From positions 104,738-168,737 of IMG/VR virus record IMGVR_UViG_3300028783_000001: a stretch of 64,000 nt of DNA; one strand, 5' to 3'. Source of the DNA: a virus. This document shows positions 7,484 through 15,983 of the stretch, one piece after another. Made by a program: the position numbers and the translations under genes. The notes under the pieces were generated by a model. The model was not told where the DNA came from, did not search any database, and saw only the letters and a program-made list of their open reading frames with translations. Each line of letters starts with the position of its first letter. Position 1 is the stretch's first letter.

Positions 7484-9931
7484 TCATCTCTCAAACTGAG
7501 AGCCCATGCAGATAAGGCCAGCGGTGTTGCCGTTATTACGGTTGTTGCTATTCACGAAGAAATCTGATGATCCCTGACCACTACCACCGTCATTGCTTGG
7601 GAACGCGGACCCACCACCATCATTCCCATTACCCTGGCTCGGAGAGCCACTAGGGGTAGTTGCAGGCAGCGGCCGGTCGGCAGCCACGACCGGAGGTTCT
7701 GATACGGCCTGCGCGCTAGCACCATCGCTCTGCTGTATCGGCTGGGGCGACGTAAGTGGTTGGGCGGCAGGTGATGTGGTAGCTGTTGGGATTGCTGGGA
7801 AGTTGCGCTCATCAGCACGCATGTCAATACTGCCGTGACTAGGCTGGGTCCCCATTTGCTTGTGCATAAAAGGATAGTTCTCGGTGGAAACCGATCCTGG
7901 AGTTGCTCCTTTCGCATTTGGACTAGAGTAGACACCGGCAGTGGTTGGTGCGGGCTGTTGTCCTATTGGGGTAGTGAAGATGTTGGTATTGGAGTATCCT
8001 GGACGCTGAGCACTACCAGAAGATCCCTGTATGTTTCGAACATAACCACCGACCGTGCTTGTCGCCGCCGCGTCGTTTGCACGAACGGCCTTGGGATTGT
8101 CGGCTGGTGGCTTCGGCGAGCGCGAAGAAAACTCAACGCTCTTACCGCTACCAATTGCTGGATCGGGCTTTGCACCATACGACGTGATAGGTGGGGATAT
8201 AAACGGCATTGCTGAATTTGATGCAACTGCCGACCCTGATGGGGCAGCTGGTGTAGGAGCCGAAGGTGTGGGTGGTATAGTAACAGGTGTGATGGTTGTA
8301 GTTGGGCTCGCCCTACTCGCCGTCGCCTGCTCAGCCTTCATCTCTTTGAAGCCCTTGCGAGCCTCTGGCATGTATTCGGGATTGTCCTTGAGACCTTCCC
8401 AGCGACCGAGCTTCGGTCCAGTAGTTGCAGCTTTGGCTCCTAGAGCATCCTGCGTAGCCTTATCCATCTTCGTCTTGTCTGGATCCATACCAAGTTTTTG
8501 TGCCATCTCTGCAGTAGTCGTACCAGTCATCTGATAACGACCAGTAGCTGAAGACGTTTTGTTCCACGAAACGTGCCCACCCTGCTTGTTGGAAGCCATT
8601 GCTTGGGCCTTACGGCGCTCTACACCGTCAGCGATAGCCTCATTAATCGTCATCTGCGTTATTGGTGTATCCGACTTTCCATACTTTCCATTGCCAAATA
8701 CAGAGTCGTACTCGTGGCCACCACCTCCAGCAGCGGTTCCCTCCGACTTGGATATAGCATCTAACATGCGAGCGCTACCGTGCGGAGTCTCAGAGCCAGA
8801 GGCACCATGGGGAACGACAGTTCCTGATTTCGGTGGAACGAATACCGCTGGACCACTAGAGTTTATGCCCTGTGCTGAACTACTGCCAGCTGGCTTAAAC
8901 TTTTCGCCGCCACGCTCGTTTACGACGTAGGGTTGGCCCTTGTTAACAGGACCTCCACCAGCACGCGCCGGCATCGAGCCAGGTGTGGTTCCAACCACAC
9001 CTGTGGCTGGGGTTGTGGGTACTGGTTTTGCCGCTGGTGTAGAAGACGGTTCAGCAGAACCAGTGGTTGCAGTTGGTGTGGCGACGGAATCATACCCGAT
9101 ACCAAACAGCGTCCACAACCAGTCCTTAATTGCACGCTTAGCACTCTCCCAGAAGGAGCATACGGCATCCCTGACGCCATCAATTATGCTGGCCTTAATC
9201 TTGGAGTCGTCTGGCTTGATGTCCATGTCGGAGGACGACGGCTTAGAGTCCGACTCAAACTTCGCGGCTTGGGTAATCTCCCACTTGCCCTCTGCTTCAG
9301 CAATACCAGCGATTAGTCCGTATCCAGATTTTATGAGGCTCCACCCAGTCTTGGCAGCACCCTTGACAAAGCTTGTTACGGAATCGACGGTTACGTGAGA
9401 TAATGCATCAGCTACGAGGTCATACCCATACTTGACCAGCTTCCAGGTTACTGATGCGATGCCCTCAAGCAGCTCGGTTCCCTTATTCGCTGCCCAGTCA
9501 ACAATCTCCTTGGTCCTCTCACCGCCGTCGCCCTCACCATGCTCTGGTCGCTGACCAGGAATCGCGCCGTTCTTGTGCTGGTTATTATGCTGGATTGCAG
9601 CTACAGCTAGTCCAATACCAGCGCCAATGAGCGCACCAACAATGTCGCCCTTGCCGTGTAGCTTAGATCCGACCTTAGCGCGCTTTACAGCTGCGGTCTT
9701 GACCTTCTTCTGCTTGGCGACTTTTGCAGTCTTTGCCGGCGCGGCGGCGCTGCCCTTTGCTATCGCGGCAAACGCCTTATCGAGCCTGTCAAATAGCCGA
9801 CTCGACTGCAAGCGCGTGTTCGACAGGCTCGTGGTATTGTCAACAGGGATTAGTAGCGCCTCCTTTGCAGAGGGCGCGGCATTGCCACCGCTGAGGATGT
9901 CTCGGAGAAGGCGTGTAAGCGATGCCTGCAT
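7484..9931 (-). CDS. Large tail protein with lysozyme-like domain (GH104-type)
   Basis: This 815-aa protein is probably a virion-associated peptidoglycan hydrolase. It has a basic Ala/Lys N-terminus, a hydrophobic glycine-rich segment (DIVGALIGAGIGLAVAAI, about residues 95-115), then helical repeats with SLIKSGYGLI-type pieces. At roughly residues 390-535 there is a muramidase-like domain: LDAISKSEGT, YDSVFGNGKYG and SSATGRYQMT recall lambda R (GH104), with the Glu of SEGT as presumed catalytic residue. The last 280 residues are low-complexity Pro/Ser/Thr/Gly. It follows the tape-measure gene and may be a second tape-measure-like component or a tail-tip hydrolase. Confidence 0.7.
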   Translation of the reverse strand: MQASLTRLLRDILSGGNAAPSAKEALLIPVDNTTSLSNTRLQSSRLFDRLDKAFAAIAKGSAAAPAKTAKVAKQKKVKTAAVKRAKVGSKLHGKGDIVGALIGAGIGLAVAAIQHNNQHKNGAIPGQRPEHGEGDGGERTKEIVDWAANKGTELLEGIASVTWKLVKYGYDLVADALSHVTVDSVTSFVKGAAKTGWSLIKSGYGLIAGIAEAEGKWEITQAAKFESDSKPSSSDMDIKPDDSKIKASIIDGVRDAVCSFWESAKRAIKDWLWTLFGIGYDSVATPTATTGSAEPSSTPAAKPVPTTPATGVVGTTPGSMPARAGGGPVNKGQPYVVNERGGEKFKPAGSSSAQGINSSGPAVFVPPKSGTVVPHGASGSETPHGSARMLDAISKSEGTAAGGGGHEYDSVFGNGKYGKSDTPITQMTINEAIADGVERRKAQAMASNKQGGHVSWNKTSSATGRYQMTGTTTAEMAQKLGMDPDKTKMDKATQDALGAKAATTGPKLGRWEGLKDNPEYMPEARKGFKEMKAEQATASRASPTTTITPVTIPPTPSAPTPAAPSGSAVASNSAMPFISPPITSYGAKPDPAIGSGKSVEFSSRSPKPPADNPKAVRANDAAATSTVGGYVRNIQGSSGSAQRPGYSNTNIFTTPIGQQPAPTTAGVYSSPNAKGATPGSVSTENYPFMHKQMGTQPSHGSIDMRADERNFPAIPTATTSPAAQPLTSPQPIQQSDGASAQAVSEPPVVAADRPLPATTPSGSPSQGNGNDGGGSAFPSNDGGSGQGSSDFFVNSNNRNNGNTAGLICMGSQFER

Positions 9932-9941
9932 CAGTTCCTCC

Positions 9942-12900
9942 TCACGATAGGATTGTTAGGGCGAGCGACGTTGCACCAGCCTGTAGGCACGACGCGATGT
10001 CTGCTATACTAATGTCACCAACACCAACACCGCGTGAGGAATCAGCACTACTCGCCTTACCCTCCGACTCATTGTTTGGTGCAGGCGGTGATTGATTTGA
10101 TTCCGCGAGCGACGACGGCTCGGTATCTCCCCCACCACCGCCCGACGCCGATGCTGAAGCTGTAGGAGTTGTTGTTGTAGTCGGAGTGGGCGTAGGTGCA
10201 GACGATGCGCTGGATGTAGGTGTAGCTGCCGCGCTCGGAGTGTTTGAGTTCCCCGCCGTAGCATCTGATGGTGTAGTTGCCGACGGTGCAGAGGTCGTGC
10301 TAGAGGCCGTAGCTGTTGCGGCCGCAGGCGCAGGTGTAGCTGTAGCAGGCTCTGCACTAGCAGCTGGTGTAGTTGTGTTAGATACGTTTGCTTGCGTAGG
10401 CGTATCTGAAGAGGCAACGTCCTTAGTTGCGGGCGTAGCTGAATTTCCCCCAGCTGCCATGTTTGCTGGTGTGCCGCCCCACGTGGGATCAGCAGGGTCC
10501 GCCGCGCTCGCCTTGTTCACCGACTTAGTTGTTGCATTTGGTGCGGCCGGCTGCGCTGGTGTAGCCTGGCCCTGCTGTCCGTTGGTTGGTGTAGAACCAT
10601 CCGACTTCCCAGATTTTGCTGGTGCAGCTGGATTCTGAGATGGGTCTGCATTCTTATTTCCAGAGGAGAATGCTGGGTCGAGACTGGCATTTCCGGTATC
10701 GTTTAAGCGGTGCAGGGTGTAGTTGTCGTAACCCGGTAGAATTTTGGACTGCTTTCCATCGGATACCCAAGTTCCATTTCCGATGTAAGTCTGGATATGA
10801 CCCTTTCCACTAGCATGCCCACCAGATGCAGAGACGACGTCACCAACCTTCCACTGTGACTGGTCGTGCATGTAATCCTTACCGATTGGCTGTGCATCTG
10901 CATACTTACCGCTCTTTTGCAACACACCATTGTTTGCATAGGCGTCGGCGTCACCACTGTGAGAAAACTTGGTTCCACCTGTCATGGCGGAGGCCGCACT
11001 CAGTGCTCCCTGAACGCAACCGCCGCGCATGCTCTTAGTTCCCTCCGCACCGTAGCTTGGACGCTTGGTTCCCTCAGCCCAGTCACGCTTTGCGATGTCC
11101 TTAGCGTTTGCGAGCATGGCCTCCTGGGCCTTGGGATCAATCTTTCCCTGCGGCGTCGACGCCGCTGGTTGCGCCGGCGCACCAGTCTTAGGGTCCCACG
11201 ATGAGGATGCACCAGCACCACCGGCTGATCCTCCACCAGGCTTTACACCAACCCCATGTGGTGAGGATGAAACAGCCTTTGATCCATCAGGATTGTCTGC
11301 TAGCTTGCTGTAATAGTCGCCATACTTTCCTGCTAGTGCGCCGCGCTCGCGACTATTTTGACCACCTGGCATGCGGTCTCGCGCACGCTCCCAGTGCTGA
11401 AGCCACCAGTCTGATTTCTGTTGCGACGTTCCCTTACCGTTTTTAAACTCCTCCATCTCCTTGGGAGATACCTTCGATAGGCTAGATGGCTCGTGGTTTA
11501 GGGCATAGTCGACCTGGACCTTGTGGTCATATGGATTCAGCTTGTTCTGTGCAGCGTAGTTTTTAAACGCATCCTGGCGGTCACCGTTTAACTGGAACAG
11601 GCCAAAACTACGCTCACCATGATTATTCTCAGCACTACTCTTGAACCCTTGGCTCTCGACATTAGCGTTGCCGGCAAGAGCGGCAGCAGCCGCGTGGTTG
11701 GCCCCAGACGACCGAGCAGCGTTCATTACCATTGCGGCGCGCTGGTAGTTTTCTGCAGAATAATTGGATGTGCCTCTTGCCCAGTTAATCTTGGTAGGGT
11801 CTCCTGGAACCTGCTTTCCCCCACCCTGGTCTGGGGCGGCGGTCGACCCTGCTGGTGTAAGTGTTCCTTCCTGACGTGGGAGGTCAAGTGCACCACCTTG
11901 CTGCATGAATGCTGGCGATTGCGGCGTACCACTATAACCACCCTTTGGTGTCGGTGTCTGCGTCGCGTTGTTTTGCTGCGCACCAAACATGTCGGTGGCA
12001 GTAGTGTTCGTTCCAGCCGGACCAAAGCCAAACTGCGCTGGACCTGTTCCAATCGCCGGTTGACCAGGAGTGGGTTTTGTAGGATCGGCTTGTGGGCCTG
12101 GGCCTACATACGCATTGGGTAGCGGAACGGTCGTCAGATCAGGTGGAAGGTTTGGCGACTTTCCCGATGGCGTGTTGGTGTATCCACCAACGCTTGGATG
12201 ATGACGCTGCCCATTAAACCCCTGGGTATTCATCTTTGGTGCCGATGCACCTTCGTTACCACCAGCACCACTCTTGGCGGGCGTCTTCGAGGTAGACTCC
12301 TCACCACCAGTCCCGCCGGCCCACGTTGGCAGCTTAGACAGCACCCACTTCTTCAGCTCGCCTAACCACTCAAGTGCCAGTGACGATAGGTTATGAACGC
12401 TGATCGCTGCACGTAAATTTGTAGATACGGTATCCAGCCACGCGTTTAGGTTTGTCCCTTGCCTCGACATCCATTCGCCAATGATGGTCTTGTATTTGCT
12501 GACCGACGTCTTGATTCCTTCCCACGTCTCCTGGATCATATGACCAGCGATGGATAGTGCCTTGCCGCTGGTCACGCTCTCCCACGCCGACTTAGCACCG
12601 TCTATTACAGACTTCCCAGTATCCGCGATAAAGGATCGTGTCGACTCCCACGAACTGCTAATCTTATCTGTGGCACGGTCCCACACGCGCGTCCAGCCGC
12701 TAACAATCTTAGCACCGACGCGGCCCCAGCTAGTCTTACCGTGCTCCCATATGTCTTGCGTGGTATTTAGTAGCCAGGCCGTTCCCGCACCAGCCGCAGC
12801 ACCAACTACGGCACCTGGAATACCAGCAACCATAAAACCAAACCCACCACCCATCTCTGCGGCGGACAACAGGCTTGTGCGACCAGTCTTACGGTGGCTG

Positions 12901-13370
12901 CTGTAGACTCCGTAGGCACCGTGCGCGGTAGCTAGTGGGGCGGCTATCATGCCAAGGAGCCTACCAGCCTTGCTCAGCAACGGCTTGGCATACTTAGCAA
13001 AGAGCGCACCCTCAGCGAAGTCTAGGATGCTGCTTCCTCCTCCACCTCCACCACCACCACCGGTTGATGCGGTTGCACCATTATCACTAGTTGGGCTACT
13101 AGCGTTTGCCGCAGCGACAGCCTTGGCACGCTCGGAAGGTGCAGCTGGATCCCTGGCTGTTATGGCGGCAGCGGTAGCGGCAGCCTTCTGCCCAGCAAGC
13201 ACCTTCTCGACCGACTTGGTAAGCCGCGTCAGTCGCTGAATAACAGTTCCCACAATCAGCGTTGCACCTACGCTCTTGTTGCTTAGAACAAGAGTCGCCT
13301 CAGTGACCGGGTGCCCCTTGGCCCCCCGGTCTTTCTGCATAAAGGATGCTGCTTGTGATACTGATATCAT
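9942..13370 (-). CDS. Tape-measure-like tail protein with two cell-wall hydrolase domains
   Basis: The 1142-aa product lies directly after the frameshifted chaperone, the standard place for a tape-measure protein. The first 350 residues are helical with Gly/Ala membrane-like segments (GGFGFMVAGIPGAVVGAAAG) and repeated SWESTRSFI / SAWESVTSG units. At about residues 545-695 is a phage tail lysozyme type domain (NANVESQGFKSS, ERSFGLFQLNGDRQDAF), with Glu in VES as probable acid. At about 780-890 is a CHAP/NlpC-like amidase (RGGCVQGALSAASAM, then HIQTYIGNGTWVSDG). The remaining C-terminus is Ala/Thr/Pro low complexity. It may act both as ruler and as cell-wall-degrading injection protein. Confidence 0.75.
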   Translation of the reverse strand: MISVSQAASFMQKDRGAKGHPVTEATLVLSNKSVGATLIVGTVIQRLTRLTKSVEKVLAGQKAAATAAAITARDPAAPSERAKAVAAANASSPTSDNGATASTGGGGGGGGGSSILDFAEGALFAKYAKPLLSKAGRLLGMIAAPLATAHGAYGVYSSHRKTGRTSLLSAAEMGGGFGFMVAGIPGAVVGAAAGAGTAWLLNTTQDIWEHGKTSWGRVGAKIVSGWTRVWDRATDKISSSWESTRSFIADTGKSVIDGAKSAWESVTSGKALSIAGHMIQETWEGIKTSVSKYKTIIGEWMSRQGTNLNAWLDTVSTNLRAAISVHNLSSLALEWLGELKKWVLSKLPTWAGGTGGEESTSKTPAKSGAGGNEGASAPKMNTQGFNGQRHHPSVGGYTNTPSGKSPNLPPDLTTVPLPNAYVGPGPQADPTKPTPGQPAIGTGPAQFGFGPAGTNTTATDMFGAQQNNATQTPTPKGGYSGTPQSPAFMQQGGALDLPRQEGTLTPAGSTAAPDQGGGKQVPGDPTKINWARGTSNYSAENYQRAAMVMNAARSSGANHAAAAALAGNANVESQGFKSSAENNHGERSFGLFQLNGDRQDAFKNYAAQNKLNPYDHKVQVDYALNHEPSSLSKVSPKEMEEFKNGKGTSQQKSDWWLQHWERARDRMPGGQNSRERGALAGKYGDYYSKLADNPDGSKAVSSSPHGVGVKPGGGSAGGAGASSSWDPKTGAPAQPAASTPQGKIDPKAQEAMLANAKDIAKRDWAEGTKRPSYGAEGTKSMRGGCVQGALSAASAMTGGTKFSHSGDADAYANNGVLQKSGKYADAQPIGKDYMHDQSQWKVGDVVSASGGHASGKGHIQTYIGNGTWVSDGKQSKILPGYDNYTLHRLNDTGNASLDPAFSSGNKNADPSQNPAAPAKSGKSDGSTPTNGQQGQATPAQPAAPNATTKSVNKASAADPADPTWGGTPANMAAGGNSATPATKDVASSDTPTQANVSNTTTPAASAEPATATPAPAAATATASSTTSAPSATTPSDATAGNSNTPSAAATPTSSASSAPTPTPTTTTTPTASASASGGGGGDTEPSSLAESNQSPPAPNNESEGKASSADSSRGVGVGDISIADIASCLQAGATSLALTILS

Positions 13371-13374
13371 GCCG

Positions 13375-14590
13375 TTAGCGCCTCTTGGGCTTGTTCTTGT
13401 TTGTCAATGCAACGAGCCTCGCCTGTGATAGGTCCGTCTCTAGGATGTTGCTCCAATGCATGAACCACGAGAACGGTATGCCGGTCACTGGTAGCTTCGT
13501 GTGCATCGCCACATTGTACATGCGGTTCAGCACATCCTCAAGGCTAGATATAGGGAAACATGCTAAAGAGGTTGAAGGCCAGTGGCACCTCCTCGGCCTT
13601 AGCTTTTGGAGTTTGTCCTGCATCAATCAAGTCTTGGATGCGCTTGGCCTCTGCCAGCGATGCCTCAGAGTCTGAGTTGCGCAGAAATTCCAACGCAGCT
13701 ACCGGCTCAAACTGGGTATCGATAATGGAGGCAATCTCCTGAAGGCCGAAGTTTTGATACGTCTCAGCAAACTTGTCGATGTCCTCGAAGATTTGAAACT
13801 TGGTACCCCTTCCGATTTCCTGCAGGCGGTTTATACGTGCAGTTACGGTTGGGATGCGATCACCCTTCGACTTCAGCGCTTCAATCTCAGCAGACAGCGG
13901 AGCCGGGTCGATGAACTGCGCCCGGTCAAATAGGTACATCGTGTCCTCTTCGATGGCGTTAATCTCGACGGTTTCTAGGTCACGTGCTGTGGGAACCGCA
14001 AACCCCTTGCTGATATCAGCCAGGTAGTCGGCACGGTTCTTGTCGAGTCGCGTCTCCTTGATGTTCGTGCTGTTGACGTTTACGTCGATTCTGTTTCCAT
14101 ACCAGGAGAGCCATTGCACCTTGACGCTCGTATTTGCGTAGCTGTTGCGGCGGTGCCACAGGCACAGGGCACGGAAGTCGCCAATGGATAGCTCACGCGA
14201 GTCACGGTTGCAGGTGCTGGCGATGACGTCGAGAATCAGTGAGATGTTCTTGTGCCGCACGGCGCGAGCCAGCTTCGCCTGATCCATCGGTTCAAAACGA
14301 CGGACGCTGATGCTAGACCAGTCGTAGAAGATGAAGCTCGATGGCAGGTCTACCTGTTCCCACGACGAGTCTAGCACTACGCCCGATGCATCAAGTGGCG
14401 TAGACTCCTCAGTCGGGTTTGGGTTCTTATCTGGAACCAGCTCGACGTATGCCTGCTGTGGCGGCTGAGCGGCCTTGACAGCTAAGTGCTTACGAAACTC
14501 GGCGTTTGCCTTGTCGCGCTCTGCCTGGATCTCCGCTGCCAACTTGGCATTTGCCGGGCGACCTGGCCTGGGCGTAAATTTTGACGACAT
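13375..14590 (-). CDS. Tail assembly chaperone, frameshifted long form (G-T fusion)
   Basis: A +1 shift at CCC (13555-13553), resuming with ATA at 13551, fuses the first 346 residues to 58 more from an overlapping frame. The added part (ISSLEDVLNRMYNVAMHTKL through SWFMHWSNILE to a basic NKNKPKRR end) has coding character and has no start codon of its own with a good ribosome site. The product would be 404 aa and ends five bases before the tape-measure ATG. The layout matches G/GT systems of lambda, P2 (-1), Mu (-2) and Listeria phage PSA (+1 at CCC-U). A sequencing error is the main alternative. Confidence 0.65.
13544..13556 (-). promoter_or_regulatory. Probable +1 ribosomal frameshift site (CCC-T upstream of TAG)
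   Basis: Read on the minus strand the site is TTT CCC TAT ATC TAG. A prolyl-tRNA on CCC can re-pair with the overlapping CCT, and the next codon ATA continues the downstream frame. The stop codon three codons later could pause the ribosome and help the slip. No alternative -2 slippery run is evident. Confidence 0.6.
13544..14590 (-). CDS. Tail assembly chaperone, short (zero-frame) form
   Basis: This 348-aa protein is placed as the G-type tail assembly chaperone. It sits between the tail tube-like gene and the tape measure, and its 3' end overlaps a second reading frame. The N-terminus is polar and Pro-rich. The middle contains ISVRRFEPMDQAKLARAVRHK and a Trp-rich QWLSWYGNRID, resembling baseplate-hub/tail chaperones of myoviruses. 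It ends NLFSMFPYI at a TAG located two codons after a CCC-T slip site. Chaperones of this kind bind the tape measure during tube assembly and are absent from mature virions. Confidence 0.7.
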   Translation of the reverse strand: MSSKFTPRPGRPANAKLAAEIQAERDKANAEFRKHLAVKAAQPPQQAYVELVPDKNPNPTEESTPLDASGVVLDSSWEQVDLPSSFIFYDWSSISVRRFEPMDQAKLARAVRHKNISLILDVIASTCNRDSRELSIGDFRALCLWHRRNSYANTSVKVQWLSWYGNRIDVNVNSTNIKETRLDKNRADYLADISKGFAVPTARDLETVEINAIEEDTMYLFDRAQFIDPAPLSAEIEALKSKGDRIPTVTARINRLQEIGRGTKFQIFEDIDKFAETYQNFGLQEIASIIDTQFEPVAALEFLRNSDSEASLAEAKRIQDLIDAGQTPKAKAEEVPLAFNLFSMFPYI

Positions 14591-14615
14591 GTTGTATTCC
14601 TCTTACAGGTTTAAA

Positions 14616-15176
14616 TTATCCAGTAACGGTGGTGAAGGTTGGTGTTGCCGTATTACCTAGAGTTAGTACGCCGATTGAATCTACTGCAAACGACACTGTT
14701 GGCATGATATGCTGGGTAGCAGTACCATCGAAGTCGTAACCATCAATTTTCGCAGGCATGCAGTCGGTCCAGGTAAACGTGCAATCTACCGCTCCTGTAT
14801 AGTCGATTGCCTGCAGCGATATCTGCTGCTTATAACCATTGGTTCCACCGGGGAGACCAAATACCCCATTATCAGAGACGACGATGTCAATCCACGAACG
14901 GAACGCAGACGCGACATCGTAGCTGATATCCTCCGCAAACGTCAGTGATATGTTATCGACCGACCAGCCGGTGGGAAAGTGGCGTACACCTGCCTGAAAT
15001 ACGATTGGCTCGACGTCTAGATTCTTCTGAGATGCGGTTATGCGCTGCACCATAAACGATAGCTGTTGCGCCGTTACCTTACTACCAGGTATGGTAGGAA
15101 ACTGCACGATAAAGCGCCACGACGGTGCTGGTGTTACACTCGTATTGATGTTTGTGTAAGATATTCCAGCCATCAT
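14616..15176 (-). CDS. Tail tube-type protein, second copy (gp19-like)
   Basis: This 186-aa protein shares the overall plan of gp19-type tube proteins: an N-terminal PSWRFIVQFPTIPGSK strand, a central DNISLTFAEDISYDVASAFRSWIDIVV segment ('F..D......l..W...i') and a C-terminal VSFAVDSIGVLTLG strand. It is separate from and only distantly similar to the gene at 15396-15920. The start overlaps the stop of a 29-codon reading frame upstream (ATGA). One copy probably forms the tube and the other an initiator or terminator ring; sequence alone does not say which. Confidence 0.65.
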   Translation of the reverse strand: MMAGISYTNINTSVTPAPSWRFIVQFPTIPGSKVTAQQLSFMVQRITASQKNLDVEPIVFQAGVRHFPTGWSVDNISLTFAEDISYDVASAFRSWIDIVVSDNGVFGLPGGTNGYKQQISLQAIDYTGAVDCTFTWTDCMPAKIDGYDFDGTATQHIMPTVSFAVDSIGVLTLGNTATPTFTTVTG

Positions 15177-15262
15177 ATGACCTCATAGACGCGCAAAACC
15201 GAGCAAGCTGCGCAATGGCAGACTAGCTCGGTCCATACGTGTGTGGTGGTGATTCTGCTCAT
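15173..15262 (-). CDS. Possible 29-aa Cys-rich peptide
   Basis: An ATG at 15262 with an AAGGGA Shine-Dalgarno opens a 29-codon frame whose TGA overlaps the ATG of the downstream tube-type gene (ATGA coupling). The peptide contains the cluster CHCAAC, a compact metal-binding-like pattern. It may be a genuine small gene or a leader peptide that couples translation. It fills most of the gap between the two tube-type genes. Confidence 0.4.
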   Translation of the reverse strand: MSRITTTHVWTELVCHCAACSVLRVYEVI

Positions 15263-15302
15263 GACGGTGCGTCCCTTCTATGGCTGATGCCGATAGTTTT
15301 TC

Positions 15303-15346
15303 CGACGCAACGTAACTTACAGGTTCACAAGAGGGTTACTGCGTCG
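15303..15346 (-). promoter_or_regulatory. Imperfect inverted repeat between tube-type genes
   Basis: The arms CGACGC...GTAAC and GTTAC...GCGTCG are complementary with a small bulge and an 18-base loop. It lies downstream of the first tube-type gene and upstream of the small Cys-rich frame. There is no T-tract, so it may be an RNA-processing or attenuating hairpin rather than a standard terminator. Confidence 0.45.
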
Positions 15347-15395
15347 AGGTAGTGGATGCATTACTGAATATAGCTGCAAATATGTTTGTAATGGA

Positions 15396-15920
15396 TCATA
15401 TCACTGTGACGCCGTTTAGGCGCATGCGGTCAAACGTAAACGTTACCTGAACGATGAAGGGGTTGGCAGAGGAGCCGTCCAGCTGCGTCTGTGGCTTCTG
15501 GCTGGGCCACAGGTTATCAAACTGGTAGGCGAGGGCAGTCGCGCCTGTGTTGTCGAGCACGTTTAGCGTTCCGACCGTGACGTAACCAGCCTTGGCGGTC
15601 GCGCTGTCCTCAGACTCGGCACCGACGATGTTTTCCATCCACGTGGCGATGGTGCTGCTGACGATCATGTCTGACGTCTCTACAAACGAAACTCCAAGAG
15701 CCTTGTCGTAGACGCGCCGGCCGCGATAGCTAAATTCCATACCGTGGATCTGAAGCAGCATCGGCTCAATGCTCTCTTCAGGAACTACTACCTGTTGGCA
15801 GCGCAACATGAGGTCAGCGTTGGTTCCAGTGCCGCCGATAGGGACGATCAGCAGTTGGAATCGATCTGTCGGGATGATGTCGGGCAGTGCGTTGAATGCC
15901 GAATATGCGATGCCGGCCAT
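15396..15920 (-). CDS. Tail tube protein (gp19-like)
   Basis: This 174-aa protein fits the phage T4 gp19 tube family in length and pattern: N-terminal DRFQLLIVPIGG strand, LRCQQVVVPEESIEPMLLQIHG, then FSYRGRRVYDKALGVSFVET, DMIVSSTIATWMENIVG and the C-terminal QVTFTFDRMRLNGV. These correspond to the 'hg....~Pg...y..l.vtF.ed......~~~~W...i' plan of tube subunits. It is downstream of the sheath, as expected. This copy is the stronger candidate for the main tube subunit. Confidence 0.75.
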   Translation of the reverse strand: MAGIAYSAFNALPDIIPTDRFQLLIVPIGGTGTNADLMLRCQQVVVPEESIEPMLLQIHGMEFSYRGRRVYDKALGVSFVETSDMIVSSTIATWMENIVGAESEDSATAKAGYVTVGTLNVLDNTGATALAYQFDNLWPSQKPQTQLDGSSANPFIVQVTFTFDRMRLNGVTVI

Positions 15921-15983
15921 GGTTGTTCTCCTGGTATGGTAGTGGGCTTGGTAGCAAGCCGGATGGCATGATCAAAATTGGTA

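Noticed and set aside
10186-10638. 150-codon plus-strand frame rich in Ala/Val/Gly
   Set aside because: Antisense of the Ala/Thr/Pro low-complexity C-terminus of the tape-measure-like protein.
13375-13626. Separate 83-aa gene beginning MMQDKLQKL
   Set aside because: The first 25 residues are out-of-frame chaperone coding sequence. Protein-like sequence begins only after the CCC-T site, which fits a frameshift better than an independent start.
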